38,669 bases of DNA from an uncultured Lentisphaerota bacterium (GTDB lineage Bacteria > Verrucomicrobiota > Lentisphaeria > Oligosphaerales > CAITYL01): assembly GCA_903896595.1 (NCBI GenBank), contig CAITYL010000310.1, forward strand, positions 1-38,669, given 5' to 3'. A program made the translations under genes and the position numbers. This document shows, piece after piece, positions 16,534 to 25,081 of the stretch. The notes below the pieces were generated by a model. That model worked only from the letters and a program-made list of their open reading frames with translations. It made no database searches and was not told the DNA's origin. Numbering within the stretch: the first letter of the stretch is position 1; each line of letters starts with the position of its first letter.

Positions 16534-17748
16534 ATGAGCGTGCTGCTTTTTGAACCCGTCCTAGGCGCCTCGGGTGACATGACCCTGGGGGCGCTGTTCG
16601 ACCTCGGCGCTGATCCGGCGGCGGTCACCGACGCCCTCCATGCCGCCGGCCTGGACGGTTTCACCATCGCCTTCTCACGGCGGGTCGGCCCCCATCAGGT
16701 GGGTTACGGCCGCTGCGAGGTCAGCCTTGAAGCGGACAAACCTGACAGCGGCCACGGCCACGCGCACGGCCATCATCATCACCGGCGTGGCCTGTCCGAC
16801 CTGCTGCGCTTCATTGACGGCGGTCATTTTCCCAGCCGAGCCGCGGCCCGGGCCGCGGCGGTGTTCAAACGCCTGGCCGAGGCGGAGGCGGCGGTGCATG
16901 GCATTTCCGTCGAGGCGGTACATTTCCACGAGGTCGGCGCGGTGGACGCCATCGTGGACGTCGTGGGCAGTTGCCTGGCGCTGGAACAACTGGGGGTGGA
17001 GCAGATCTGGTGCGCACCCCTGCCCGTTGGCACCGGCACCATCCGCTGCGCCCACGGCATTCTGCCCAACCCGGCACCGGCCACGGTGCGGTTGCTGGCG
17101 GGCTTTCCCGTCGTGCGGCTGCCGGTCGAGGCCGAACTGACCACGCCCACCGGCGCCGCCATTCTCACCACCCTCTCGGCCGGCGACTGGACCGGCCGGC
17201 CGTGGCGGTTCCTAAAAAGCGGCTCCGGCCATGGCTTCGCCGAGCTCGCCGCCGGCCCCAACCTCCTCCGGGCACACCTGGCCGAACCCCTGACCACCCC
17301 GACGGCGCCAGCCGCCGGCATGGACAGCGTCGCGGTTTTGGAAAGCGATCTTGACGACGAATCGCCCGAAGTCATCGGCGCCCTGACCGCCAAGTTGCTG
17401 GCCGCCGGCGCCCTGGATGTGGGCCTGTTGCCGGTGCAGATGAAAAAGGGCCGCCCCGGCGTGCGCCTGTCCATCCTGGCCCGGCCGGAAGACGGCGCGC
17501 GGCTGGCCGCCCTCGTGCTGGCGGAGTCCGCCACCATCGGCGTCCGCAGCCACCCGGCGCAACGCTGGACCCTGGAACGTGAAGCCGTGGAGGTGGAAAC
17601 GCCCTGGGGCGCGGTCCGCGGCAAACGGATCCGCCGCCCCGATGGCAGCACGGAAACCACCCCCGAGTTCGAAGCCTGCCGTGAGCTGGCCGAACGGGCC
17701 GAAATCCCCCTCCGCCGCGTCCTCGCCGCCGCCCGCCGGTGGGAGTGA
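16534..17748 (+). CDS. larC: Nickel insertion protein LarC (NPN cofactor nickel chelatase)
   Basis: LarC inserts nickel into pyridinium-3,5-bisthiocarboxylate mononucleotide to make the nickel-pincer cofactor of lactate racemase and related enzymes; this is known for the family. The 404-residue protein begins LLFEPVLGASGDMTLGALFD, the conserved N-terminus, and has a His-rich metal-binding segment (GHGHAHGHHHHRRG) near residues 75-90, VHFHEVGAVDAIVDVVG and, in the C-terminal domain, ESDLDDESPEVIG. An in-frame TTG at 16516 would add six residues, but the ATG at 16534 fits the family start. No larA, larB or larE is in the window, so the partner genes must lie elsewhere. A small hairpin (17763-17787) follows the stop. 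Confidence 0.93.
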   Translation: MSVLLFEPVLGASGDMTLGALFDLGADPAAVTDALHAAGLDGFTIAFSRRVGPHQVGYGRCEVSLEADKPDSGHGHAHGHHHHRRGLSDLLRFIDGGHFPSRAAARAAAVFKRLAEAEAAVHGISVEAVHFHEVGAVDAIVDVVGSCLALEQLGVEQIWCAPLPVGTGTIRCAHGILPNPAPATVRLLAGFPVVRLPVEAELTTPTGAAILTTLSAGDWTGRPWRFLKSGSGHGFAELAAGPNLLRAHLAEPLTTPTAPAAGMDSVAVLESDLDDESPEVIGALTAKLLAAGALDVGLLPVQMKKGRPGVRLSILARPEDGARLAALVLAESATIGVRSHPAQRWTLEREAVEVETPWGAVRGKRIRRPDGSTETTPEFEACRELAERAEIPLRRVLAAARRWE

Positions 17749-17762
17749 AGACGGCATATAAA

Positions 17763-17801
17763 CGTGATGCGCGTTTCACGCATCACGCCTCATGTTATAG
17801 T
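17763..17801 (+). promoter_or_regulatory. Hairpin after larC and possible -10 for the GH94-like gene
   Basis: CGTGATGCG (17763-17771) pairs with CGCATCACG (17779-17787), and TATAGT follows at 17796-17801. A start of transcription about seven bases later would leave only a four- or five-base leader before the ATG at 17813, which has no ribosome-binding site. The -35 is weak (TTTCAC at 17774), so this is tentative. Confidence 0.3.
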
Positions 17802-17812
17802 AGTCGGCACAC

Positions 17813-19915
17813 ATGAAACACGACCACTGGCAGTTTGGCGTTTGGGAACGGGACGAGCTCTCGCTGCCGCGCCTGCGCATCAATCCTCTGGAGTTGCCGG
17901 CGGAGGGGACGCCATGGTGCCATCTCCTGGGCAATGGCCGTCTGGCGGTGTTGGCGGGGGCCGACGGCCGTCTGCGGTTTTTGGCCGCTGACGCCGAGGC
18001 GCCGGCCGGCCTGACACCGGCGGGGCCGGGCGAGGGTGGCGCGTTGCATCTCACCGTCACTCCGGCCGGCGGACGTCCCCGGTCCTTGTTGCAATGCGAA
18101 CTGCGCGCCAACGAGGTGCCGGACTGGCAGTGGGGGATTGGGCAGGTCGTCTACACCGGCGAGCCGGTGCTGGATGCCGCGGCCGGCGTGCCTCTGCGCT
18201 TTCGCCTGGAAGCGGTGCTGCCGCCTGACCACGGGCACCTGATCCTGGTGCTGACGCTGGAAAATCCATCAAAGGTCCCCGTATCCTTGCGCCTGGCGGC
18301 GGGCTGCCAGGTGCGGCGGCCGGCCGGGGCGCCACTTAACCCGCTGCCCGCGTTTTGCCGCCAGGGCGTGGCCATGGTCACGGATGTGCATCCCGCCGTC
18401 GGCGATGTCTTTTTGGCCGGCGGCGACGGGTGGACCGCCGGCGAACCGCTGCCGGGGCGGTTGCGCCTGGAGCGCGAGGTGCGTCTGCCGCCGCGCCACA
18501 GCGAACGGTTGATTTTGCTGGCCGGAGTGCAACGGGATTGCTCGCTGGCACGGGTCTTGCAGGCGCTGGCGGCGGCCGATCCCGCCGTGGCGCGGGCGGC
18601 CTGGAAAACGCGCTTGGATCAGGCGCCCAAACCGGCCGAATTGTGGCTGCGCGAGGAAGCCCAGTGGCAGACCGGCTGCTGGCTGGCCTGCCGCGTCGGC
18701 AGCCGTTCGGCCGCCAACCCCCTGTTTGGCGCGGCTGGCGGCGAGCTGCGCCTCGGCTTGGGCGGGGCCGGTCTGGTGGGAAGCGACCCGGCCCACCCCG
18801 CGGCGGTCACGGAGTTGCTGCAAGTGTGCCTGGCGTTGACGGGCGAGGACCGGTCCCTGGTGCTCCACACCCTGCTGGCGCTGACGGGCCGGCAGGAACG
18901 GACGGGCCGGCTGCCCGCCTGGCCGAACCAGGCGCCGGCCCAGCGACCCGACCCCACCCGCGACCGCGGCGATGTTGAATTGTGGCTGCTCGTGGCCTGG
19001 CTGACGTTGCTGGAGACGTGGCCGGAGAAAGAGGCGGCGGCCGTGTTGAAGATGCCGGTGCCGTTTGCCGAGGGCGGGGTGACGCCCCTGTGGGAGCACC
19101 TGGCCCAGGCCTGGCGGTGGGTGCGGATCGAAATCGGCACCGGCCGCCACGGCCTGTTACGCCTGCTGGCAGGCGATTGGTGCGGCTGGCTGGATCGTGC
19201 CGGCCGCGAGTGGCGCGGCGAATCGGTGGTCACCACCGCCATGGCCGTGTACGCCGCCGAACGGCTGGCCCGCTGGGCCCGCAACGGCGGCGACCCCACC
19301 GCCGCCACATTGTTCGAAACCGCCCGCGACGAGTACCGCCAGGCGGTGGGCGACGCCTTTGACGCCGGTGCCGGCTGGTTCCGCCGCGCTCATGCCGATT
19401 CCGGCGCGGGGATCGGAGACGCCGGGGACGGCCGGCTGTTCCTGGATGCCCAGGCGTGGGCGGTGCTGGCCTGCGCCGGCACCATGGCGCAGCGCGACGC
19501 GGCCCTTGACCACGCCCTGGCCACCAACGGCGCCGCCGCCGGCCTGGTGCTGGTTTCACCCCCCTGGCCGCCCCCGCCGGATCCGGCCTTGACCACGCAG
19601 TTTTTGCCTTCGGGCGAAGGCCCCAATGGCGGCGTCAGCCAAGCCGCCAATGCCTGGCTGGGGTGGGCGCTGGCCACCGCCGGCCGGCGCGAGGCCGCGA
19701 TGGCCCTGGTGGAAAAAATGGCCCTGCGCGCCCGCTTGGCGGAAATCGGGGCCGGCCGGCTGCCGCACCTGCAGGAAAACCTATGGTGCAACGGGCCGGC
19801 CGCCGGCGCCCGCGAAGGCGGCCCGGCGCTGGCGTTTGCGGAGTCCGCCACGGGTTGCCCAACGGCCGCGCCGGCCGCCTGGTTCCTGTTTGCCCTGCGG
19901 CGCGCCCTGGTTTGA
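17813..19915 (+). CDS. GH94-like (glycoside phosphorylase family) protein, divergent
   Basis: A 700-residue protein resembling cellobiose/chitobiose-phosphorylase-type GH94 enzymes, which cleave beta-glucosides with phosphate. The start has the family layout of a beta-rich N-terminal domain with PWCHLLGNGRLAVLAG (residues 34-49). An (alpha/alpha)-barrel follows, with GDWCGWLDRAG at 454-464, GESVVTTAMAVYAAERLA, LFLDAQAWAVLACAG and GPNGGVSQAANAWLGW. In typical members the motif is GDWNDG. Here the second Asp, believed to be the catalytic acid, is Gly458, and the usual C-terminal GTAAW phosphate-binding region reads PTAAPAAW. It may therefore be inactive, or act differently. No signal peptide is seen. 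The next two genes (dehydrogenase and isomerase-like) suggest a carbohydrate role. Confidence 0.65.
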   Translation: MKHDHWQFGVWERDELSLPRLRINPLELPAEGTPWCHLLGNGRLAVLAGADGRLRFLAADAEAPAGLTPAGPGEGGALHLTVTPAGGRPRSLLQCELRANEVPDWQWGIGQVVYTGEPVLDAAAGVPLRFRLEAVLPPDHGHLILVLTLENPSKVPVSLRLAAGCQVRRPAGAPLNPLPAFCRQGVAMVTDVHPAVGDVFLAGGDGWTAGEPLPGRLRLEREVRLPPRHSERLILLAGVQRDCSLARVLQALAAADPAVARAAWKTRLDQAPKPAELWLREEAQWQTGCWLACRVGSRSAANPLFGAAGGELRLGLGGAGLVGSDPAHPAAVTELLQVCLALTGEDRSLVLHTLLALTGRQERTGRLPAWPNQAPAQRPDPTRDRGDVELWLLVAWLTLLETWPEKEAAAVLKMPVPFAEGGVTPLWEHLAQAWRWVRIEIGTGRHGLLRLLAGDWCGWLDRAGREWRGESVVTTAMAVYAAERLARWARNGGDPTAATLFETARDEYRQAVGDAFDAGAGWFRRAHADSGAGIGDAGDGRLFLDAQAWAVLACAGTMAQRDAALDHALATNGAAAGLVLVSPPWPPPPDPALTTQFLPSGEGPNGGVSQAANAWLGWALATAGRREAAMALVEKMALRARLAEIGAGRLPHLQENLWCNGPAAGAREGGPALAFAESATGCPTAAPAAWFLFALRRALV

Positions 19916-19978
19916 CAGCACCGGCTACAACGTTACAGTTCTCGGGGTGACAAGCTAAAAACCTCCTGCTAACCTAAA

Positions 19979-20085
19979 CTATTCATGCGAGCTGATCAGT
20001 GTGTGCTGTAGCTGAGCGCTTGTAGCGCGGCGGAGACGTTCCGCCGGGCTGCAAGCCCTGAGCTACAGGAGTGAATAATCCAGGC
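19979..20085. repeat. Family E element, uninterrupted copy
   Basis: Runs from ATTCATGCGAGC to GTGAATAATCCAGG, with nested hairpins GAGCGCTTGTAGCGCGGCGG and a central GGGCTGCAAGCCC (20046-20058) between TGTAGCT and AGCTACA arms. It is matched in inverted form by the interrupted copy at 25082-25475. Confidence 0.8.
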
Positions 20086-20117
20086 TTGTGGTGATGGCGG
20101 GCGGGCGGCCCAATAAA

Positions 20118-20178
20118 TCGGACAGGTCTGACCTGTCCGACACGTCCGACACGTCCGACACGTCCGACACGTCCGACC
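20118..20178. repeat. Hairpin plus 9-bp CACGTCCGA tandem repeat
   Basis: A perfect 10-bp stem TCGGACAGGT/ACCTGTCCGA with a 3-base loop (20118-20140) runs straight into four 9-bp CACGTCCGA units. Outer arms GCGGGCGGCC (20101-20110) and GGCCGCCCGC (20181-20190) also pair. It ends about 60 bases before the dehydrogenase start codon. Confidence 0.8.
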
Positions 20179-20240
20179 TCGGCCGCCCGCCCGGTTTTCC
20201 TTTTGGACAAAAGAGCAAATCAACAAGGTTGGTGCAGATC

Positions 20241-21410
20241 ATGGCCAAACCACCCGCACCCGTCCGGCTGGGCATTGTCGGTTTCGGCAACATGGGCCGG
20301 TTCCACGCCGAGTACCTGCGCGCCGGCAAGACGGTTGGCGCCGAACTGGTGGCCGTCTGCGATGTGAATCCGGACGCCCTGCGCCATCCGCTGGCCCAGG
20401 GACTGGCCGCCTATGGCGACAGCCGGAAGCTCATCCGTTCCGGGACCGTTGATGCGGTCATCGTGGCCACGCCACACTATGATCACACCACCATCGGCAT
20501 CGAGGCGCTGACGGCCGGCTTGCACGTGCTGGTGGAAAAACCGATCTCCGTCCACACGGCGGACTGCCAGCGGCTGATCGCGGCCCACAAAAATAAAAAA
20601 CAGGTGTTTGCCGCCATGTTCAACCAGCGCAGCAGCCCGGTGTACGCCAAAGTGCGCGAGCTGGTGCGGAACGGCGAACTGGGCGGCCTGGTCCGCGTCA
20701 ACTGGATCGTGTCCGACTGGTTCCGCACCCAAGCCTATTATGACAGTGGCACCTGGCGCGCCACCTGGGCCGGAGAGGGCGGCGGCGTGCTGATGAACCA
20801 GTGCCCGCACAACCTGGACCTGCTGCAGTGGATCTGCGGCATGCCGCGGCGCGTCCGCGCCTTCTGCAAGCTGGGCGCCCGGCACCGGATCGAGGTCGAG
20901 GATCAGGTCACCGCCTATCTTGAATATGACAACGGCGCCACCGGCGTTTTCATTACCAGCACCGGCGAAGCCCCCGGCACCAACCGCCTGGAGATCGCCG
21001 GTGAACGCGGCAAGCTGTTGGTGGAGAACGGGAAAATCCGGTTCTATCGCAACGAGACGCAGGCGGACGAGTTCCTGCGCACCTCGCCCCAAGGCTTTGG
21101 CGCGCCGCCGGTGTGGAATATCGAGATTCCCGTCCCCGCCGAGCAGCCGCAGCACCAGGTGCTGATGCAGGGCTTTGTCGACGCCATCCGCCTCGGCACG
21201 CCCCTGCTGGCCCCGGCGTCCGAGGGCATCCACTCGGTCGAACTGGCCAATGCCATGCTCTACTCGTCCGCCCTCGAAACCACGGTGGAACTGCCGCTGG
21301 ATGCCGCGGCCTATGAGAAGGAACTCAAGCGCTGGATCACCAATTCCAAGCTCAAAAAGACGCCGGCCAAGAAAATCACCGGCAATTTTGGCGCGTCATT
21401 CCAAAAGTGA
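20241..21410 (+). CDS. Gfo/Idh/MocA-family oxidoreductase
   Basis: NAD(P)-dependent sugar or inositol dehydrogenase-type protein of 389 residues, cytoplasmic. The Rossmann dinucleotide-binding start is LGIVGFGNMGRFHAEYL (residues 10-26), the family EKPIS motif follows the nucleotide fold, and the C-terminal domain has GGGVLMNQCPHNLDLLQW with the conserved His. I chose the ATG at 20241, where the fold begins, preceded by a distant AAGG; the upstream frame only translates the 9-bp tandem repeat (Ser-Asp-Thr units). It lies between the GH94-like gene and a xylose-isomerase-like gene on the same strand, a pairing often seen in catabolism of modified sugars or polyols. The substrate is unknown. 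Confidence 0.88.
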   Translation: MAKPPAPVRLGIVGFGNMGRFHAEYLRAGKTVGAELVAVCDVNPDALRHPLAQGLAAYGDSRKLIRSGTVDAVIVATPHYDHTTIGIEALTAGLHVLVEKPISVHTADCQRLIAAHKNKKQVFAAMFNQRSSPVYAKVRELVRNGELGGLVRVNWIVSDWFRTQAYYDSGTWRATWAGEGGGVLMNQCPHNLDLLQWICGMPRRVRAFCKLGARHRIEVEDQVTAYLEYDNGATGVFITSTGEAPGTNRLEIAGERGKLLVENGKIRFYRNETQADEFLRTSPQGFGAPPVWNIEIPVPAEQPQHQVLMQGFVDAIRLGTPLLAPASEGIHSVELANAMLYSSALETTVELPLDAAAYEKELKRWITNSKLKKTPAKKITGNFGASFQK

Positions 21411-21430
21411 GGATAAAATGGCCGGATGAG

Positions 21431-21568
21431 GTAGGACTCTTGGGACCATTAGGACCCGTAGGACCCTTGGGACAACCCGGCCGACCGACCGTTGCAACCA
21501 CTGTTCTTGTGCCGCCGCCGCTGCCGTCCTAAGAGTCCCAATGGTCGCAGGGGTCCCAAGAGTCCCAC
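21431..21568. repeat. 9-bp GGACCCKTA-type repeats as two facing arms
   Basis: The left arm (21431-21475) has TAGGACTCTTGGGACCATTA and AGGACCCGTAGGACCCTTGG, a 9-bp period. The right arm (21526-21568) is its reverse complement type: CTAAGAGTCCCAATGGTC and GGGGTCCCAAGAGTCCCA. They flank a 50-base spacer and can form a long hairpin. They fill the gap before the next gene. Confidence 0.8.
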
Positions 21569-21642
21569 AACGCGCCGCCCCCCCCCGCGAACCCCTTGTG
21601 GGGGCAGACACCCTTCCCCAAGCCGAAAAGGATCCCCCCCCC

Positions 21643-22539
21643 ATGCCCCGCTATTACCTCACCGGATTCGCCGACGAAGCCGCCAAGGATCTTGACGGCC
21701 AGATCCGCGCCACCCAAGAATTGGGCTGGCGCGATATCGAGAGCCGGAACATCGGCGGCACCAACATCCACGACCTCGGCGACGCCGAATTCGACGGGGT
21801 CTGCGGCAAGCTGGCTGACGCCGGCGTGCGCATCAACTGCTTCGGTTCCGCCATCGCCAACTGGAACAAGCAGATCGACCAGCCGTTCGAGAGTTCCCTG
21901 GCCGAAACCCGCCGCGCCATTCCCCGGATGCAACGGCTGGGCACCAGGCTGGTGCGCATCATGAGCTTCGCCGTGCGCAAGGACGCCGCCGGGGCCGACC
22001 TGCCCGACCAGATGGAGGAGGAGCGCTTCCGGCGGGTGCGCGAGCTGTACCGGATGTTCACGGACGCCGGCATTGTTCCGGTGCATGAAAATTGCATGAA
22101 TTACGGCGGCATGAGCTGGCGGCATACCCTGCGGCTGCTGGACAACGTCCCCGGCCTCAAGCTGGTGTTCGACACCGGCAACCCGGTGTTTACCGACGAC
22201 CGGAGCCGGCCGGCGCCCCATCCCAAACAGTCGGCCTGGGAATTTTACGAACACGTTCGCGAGCATGTGGCGTACGTCCACATCAAGGACGGACGGTGGG
22301 ATGCGGCCGCCAACAAGCCGGTTTTCACCCACATCGGCGAAGGCGACGGTGATGTGCGCCGCATTTTGGCCGACCTGCTGGGCCGCGGCTATGCCGGCGG
22401 CATCTCCATCGAACCGCACCTGGCGGTGGTCTATCATGACCCCACCCAACAGTGCGAAGACGCGGTCCGCTACGCCAACTACGTCGAGTACGGCCGCCGC
22501 CTCATGCGCCTGCTGGCGGAAATCGAAGCCGGTCCCTGA
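21643..22539 (+). CDS. Sugar phosphate isomerase/epimerase (xylose-isomerase-like TIM barrel)
   Basis: A 298-residue AP-endonuclease-2/xylose-isomerase-like TIM barrel. These proteins isomerise or epimerise keto-sugars, inosose or related compounds using a divalent metal. Recognisable positions are LTGFADEAAKDLDGQIRA at the start, VPVHENCMNYGGMSW (metal-ligand Glu and the following His region), LVFDTGNPVF, VHIKDGRWD and the C-terminal GGISIEPHL. The ATG at 21643 is preceded by AAAAGGAT and eight C residues. The 5' part of the longer open frame is repeat DNA. Its place behind the Gfo/Idh dehydrogenase suggests that the two act in one sugar or polyol pathway. Exact substrate not determinable. 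Confidence 0.85.
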   Translation: MPRYYLTGFADEAAKDLDGQIRATQELGWRDIESRNIGGTNIHDLGDAEFDGVCGKLADAGVRINCFGSAIANWNKQIDQPFESSLAETRRAIPRMQRLGTRLVRIMSFAVRKDAAGADLPDQMEEERFRRVRELYRMFTDAGIVPVHENCMNYGGMSWRHTLRLLDNVPGLKLVFDTGNPVFTDDRSRPAPHPKQSAWEFYEHVREHVAYVHIKDGRWDAAANKPVFTHIGEGDGDVRRILADLLGRGYAGGISIEPHLAVVYHDPTQQCEDAVRYANYVEYGRRLMRLLAEIEAGP

Positions 22540-22565
22540 ACCATAGGGCGCGTTGGGGATGCTTC

Positions 22566-22784
22566 GACCGTTTTGTTAGACGATGTTGGGGCCACCCTTT
22601 TGGAAAAGGGTGCTCCCCAAGCCCCTTCCCAAAACTTTTGTTTCGTTTTGCGGATTCCGCAGGCCGCTTGCGCGCGACAGGCCATATCCGTGACTGTAGG
22701 GGCGGCCTGCGGAATCCGCAAAAGGCACAAACAGGTTTGACGGAGGGCTTGGGAACCGCCTTTCCTCAAAAGGGGGTTCCCAAC
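22566..22784. repeat. Family A repeat, full length, inverted
   Basis: Carries both ends: GATGTTGGGGCCACCCTTTT on the left, and the reverse complement of TTGGGAACCCCCTTTTGAG on the right. The central hairpin has arms GCGGATTCCGCAGGCCGC (22651 onward) and GCGGCCTGCGGAATCCGC (about 22704-22721). It occupies most of the 394-base gap; the rest holds nothing I recognise. Confidence 0.9.
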
Positions 22785-22933
22785 TGACATAATTATCACG
22801 CAACCGCGCCGCGCGTGGCGCTGGCTTGCAGGCGCGGGTTCGGAAGCTAGCTTAATTGGTTGCACAGGCGGCCGTTCGCCGCGCGTGGCCGCCAAGCACA
22901 AAGAAGCGTCGATGAAACCGTAGGGGATGCATC

Positions 22934-23704
22934 ATGAAACGGACGGGATGGCAGATCGTAACGGCATCGGTGCTGGGCGTTTCCCTGAGCTTGGCGGCGG
23001 CGGCCCAGGGGCCGGCGGGCGGCATGGCGTCGCCGTTGCCCTTTGGCGAATTGGAGAAAATCTTTGGCCAGCATGAGGGCTTTTCGGCCAACGCGCTGGT
23101 GACGGTGACGGAAACCGGCAAGGCCAAGCCGATGAAACTGACGCTCCCCATGGCCTATCTGGATGGCAAGTTCCGCACCGAAATCAACTTTGCCCAGGCC
23201 ATGGCCGCCGCCGGCGCGGACGAACAGGGCGCCCAGGCCGCCCAGATGATGGGCATTGACAAAATGGTCACGCTGGCTGATGCCAAAACCCGCCAGGCGT
23301 GGATGATCGTGCCGGCGCTCAAGGGCTACACCAAGGTCCCCGTCGCCACCGGCGCCAGTCCCGACGGCAAGACCGCGGAAGCCAAGGTGACCAAGGTCAA
23401 ACTGGGCGCGGAAACCGTCGAGGGCCGCGCCTGCGTCAAGTATCGCATGGACGTCACGCCGCCGCCGGCCGACAAGAGCGAAATCTACCTGTGGGAATGC
23501 GCCGCGCTCAAAAATTTCCCGATCAAACTGGAGGTTATTGACCCGAGCACCCACACCACCTTCCTGTTCCGGAACATTTCCCTCACCAAGCCGCCGGCCG
23601 GGCAGTTCGTGATTCCGGCCACCTACAAGGCCTACGGCAACATGCAGGAACTGATGATGGGCGGGATGCAGCAGATGATGATGCAGGGCGCCGGCGGACA
23701 GTAA
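22934..23704 (+). CDS. Secreted protein, DUF4412-like
   Basis: A 256-residue exported protein of unknown function. It has a signal peptide (MKRTGWQIVTASVLGVSLSL, then AAAAQ) and a good ribosome site (AGGGG seven bases before the ATG). The body has short beta-strand pieces: FSANALVTVTETGKAKPMKL, a Met-rich region naming a typical soluble fold (MAYLDGKFRTEINFAQAM), KTRQAWMIVPALKGYTKV and ETVEGRACVKYRMDV. This order resembles DUF4412/LolA-like envelope proteins, in which a bound molecule is measured or carried. The C-terminus is Met/Gln-rich (MQELMMGGMQQMMMQ). It stands before the exbB/exbD pair with a 138-base gap. Confidence 0.65.
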   Translation: MKRTGWQIVTASVLGVSLSLAAAAQGPAGGMASPLPFGELEKIFGQHEGFSANALVTVTETGKAKPMKLTLPMAYLDGKFRTEINFAQAMAAAGADEQGAQAAQMMGIDKMVTLADAKTRQAWMIVPALKGYTKVPVATGASPDGKTAEAKVTKVKLGAETVEGRACVKYRMDVTPPPADKSEIYLWECAALKNFPIKLEVIDPSTHTTFLFRNISLTKPPAGQFVIPATYKAYGNMQELMMGGMQQMMMQGAGGQ

Positions 23705-23719
23705 CGCGTCCGCCGTTGG

Positions 23720-23823
23720 GTGTCGGGTTTCAGCGTTCAGGTTTCAGGTATGCGCAATTGCTTATCGGGTGCGAGGTTTTTTTCCGAACCTACAGCCTAA
23801 CTGGCTACAGTCTACAGCCTAGC
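23720..23823. repeat. GTTTCAG and CAGCCTA short repeats
   Basis: GGGTTTCAGCGTTCAGGTTT (from 23725) resembles TTAGGTTTCAGGGTTCAGG near 26584. CCTACAGCCTAACTGGCTAC and AGTCTACAGCCTAGC (23790-23823) are the third CAGCCTA block, ending 20 bases before exbB. Confidence 0.55.
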
Positions 23824-23842
23824 AAGATGGGAGCGCGGTGTC

Positions 23843-24613
23843 ATGGTTAAACGGGTCGCGGATGAGTGGATGTGGCGGCTGGTGGCGGCAGCACTGTTGC
23901 TGACCCCGGCGGCCGTCTGGGCCGCCGCACCGGGGAGCGCTGATACCGTGCCGGGACTGCACCTGAAAACGCTGGGCGATGTCATCCACGCCGGCGGCTG
24001 GTGCATGTATCCGATCATCGCCCTGTCCGCCATCGGTCTCTTTCTCGCCATCTATTTCTTCTTTTCGCTGCGCGAGGAAGTGATCTATCCCAGCATGTTC
24101 CTGGGGCAGGCCGAGGCGGCCATTCGCCAGGGCGACAATGAGGGGTTGCGCCAGCACTGCCAGGGGAACGACTCCGCCGCCGCCAAGGTCATTCTGGCGG
24201 CCCTGGAGCAGCTGGATGTGCGGGAGAAGGTGGACTACGAGGTTATTCAGTCCGCGCTGGAGGACGAGGGGTCACGTCAGGCCAGCCTGTTGTGGGCGCG
24301 CGTCCAATACCTGCTCGATATTGCGGTGGTCGCGCCCATGATCGGGCTGCTGGGGACGGTGCTGGGCATGTTGCAGTCGTTCTCCAATCTGCAGGCCGAG
24401 GTTGGCGCGGTCATTCCCCTCGCCATGGCCCAGGGGGTGGCGGTGGCCATTATCACCACCGTCGGCGGGCTGATGGTGGGCATTCCCGCCATGCTTCTCT
24501 ATGCCGTGTTCCGCACCCGCGTGACCCGGCTGGTCGCTGGCCTGGAAATCGCCTGCGGCCATATCCTGCGCATGTATTACGCCCATCTGCGCCAGAGCCA
24601 GCCCAAACCATGA
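23843..24613 (+). CDS. exbB: MotA/TolQ/ExbB-family proton channel protein
   Basis: Inner-membrane protein of 256 residues that, with ExbD, turns the proton gradient into work at the outer membrane (TonB or Tol type systems). The N-terminus looks like a signal peptide (RLVAAALLLTPAAVWAAAPG). The first membrane span of the domain is WCMYPIIALSAIGLFLAIYF. The two C-terminal spans include VAPMIGLLGTVLGMLQSF and VAVAIITTVGGLMVGIPAML, the core channel segment of the family. The stop overlaps the exbD start as ATGA. No tonB or receptor gene follows, so the partner is unknown; TolQ-type naming is equally possible. Confidence 0.88.
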   Translation: MVKRVADEWMWRLVAAALLLTPAAVWAAAPGSADTVPGLHLKTLGDVIHAGGWCMYPIIALSAIGLFLAIYFFFSLREEVIYPSMFLGQAEAAIRQGDNEGLRQHCQGNDSAAAKVILAALEQLDVREKVDYEVIQSALEDEGSRQASLLWARVQYLLDIAVVAPMIGLLGTVLGMLQSFSNLQAEVGAVIPLAMAQGVAVAIITTVGGLMVGIPAMLLYAVFRTRVTRLVAGLEIACGHILRMYYAHLRQSQPKP

Positions 24614-25056
24614 ATTTCCGCCGCAACATGCCCGCGACGCCGGTGGGGTTTCAGATGGCCCCGCTGATCGACATTGTCTTTTTGTGCCTGATTTTCTTCA
24701 TGGTCTCCTCGGTGGTCGCCCGCTGGGAAGCCAAAATGGGCATCACCGTGCCCACCGCCGCCTCGGGTGCGCGGAGTTCGCGTGACGCCGGGGAAATCAT
24801 CATCAATGTGGACGCCGGCGGCGCCATCTCGATCAATAATGTGTCCATGACAACGGAGCGCCTGCGGTCCGTGCTGAGCCAGGTCGGGCGCGAGTTCAAG
24901 GATCAGCCGGTGATCATCCGCGCCGACGCCCAGACCCGGCATGAGCGCGTGATCGCCGTCCTCGACGCCTGCCGTCACGCCGATATTTGGAACGTGGCTT
25001 TCGCCACCCTGCCCCCGCCCCCCGCCAAGCCGGCGCCCGCCGCCGCGGCGAAATAA
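24610..25056 (+). CDS. exbD: ExbD/TolR-family transport protein
   Basis: Partner of the upstream ExbB-like channel, 148 residues. The single N-terminal membrane segment carries the essential Asp: QMAPLIDIVFLCLIFFMVSS, with D20 of the family PLIDVVF motif. The periplasmic part includes IIINVDAGGAISINNVSMT and PVIIRADAQTRHERVIAVLD, as normal for ExbD. The ATG overlaps the exbB stop by four bases. The start is chosen there because the longer open frame upstream is the shadow of exbB. The C-terminus is Pro/Ala-rich. Confidence 0.9.
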   Translation: MNFRRNMPATPVGFQMAPLIDIVFLCLIFFMVSSVVARWEAKMGITVPTAASGARSSRDAGEIIINVDAGGAISINNVSMTTERLRSVLSQVGREFKDQPVIIRADAQTRHERVIAVLDACRHADIWNVAFATLPPPPAKPAPAAAAK

Positions 25057-25081
25057 CCGGGGCTCACGCAGAGCCTGCCTG

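Noticed and set aside
20088-20240. N-terminal extension of the dehydrogenase with Ser-Asp-Thr repeats
   Set aside because: The in-frame extension only translates the 9-bp tandem repeat; the conserved Rossmann start begins just after the ATG at 20241.
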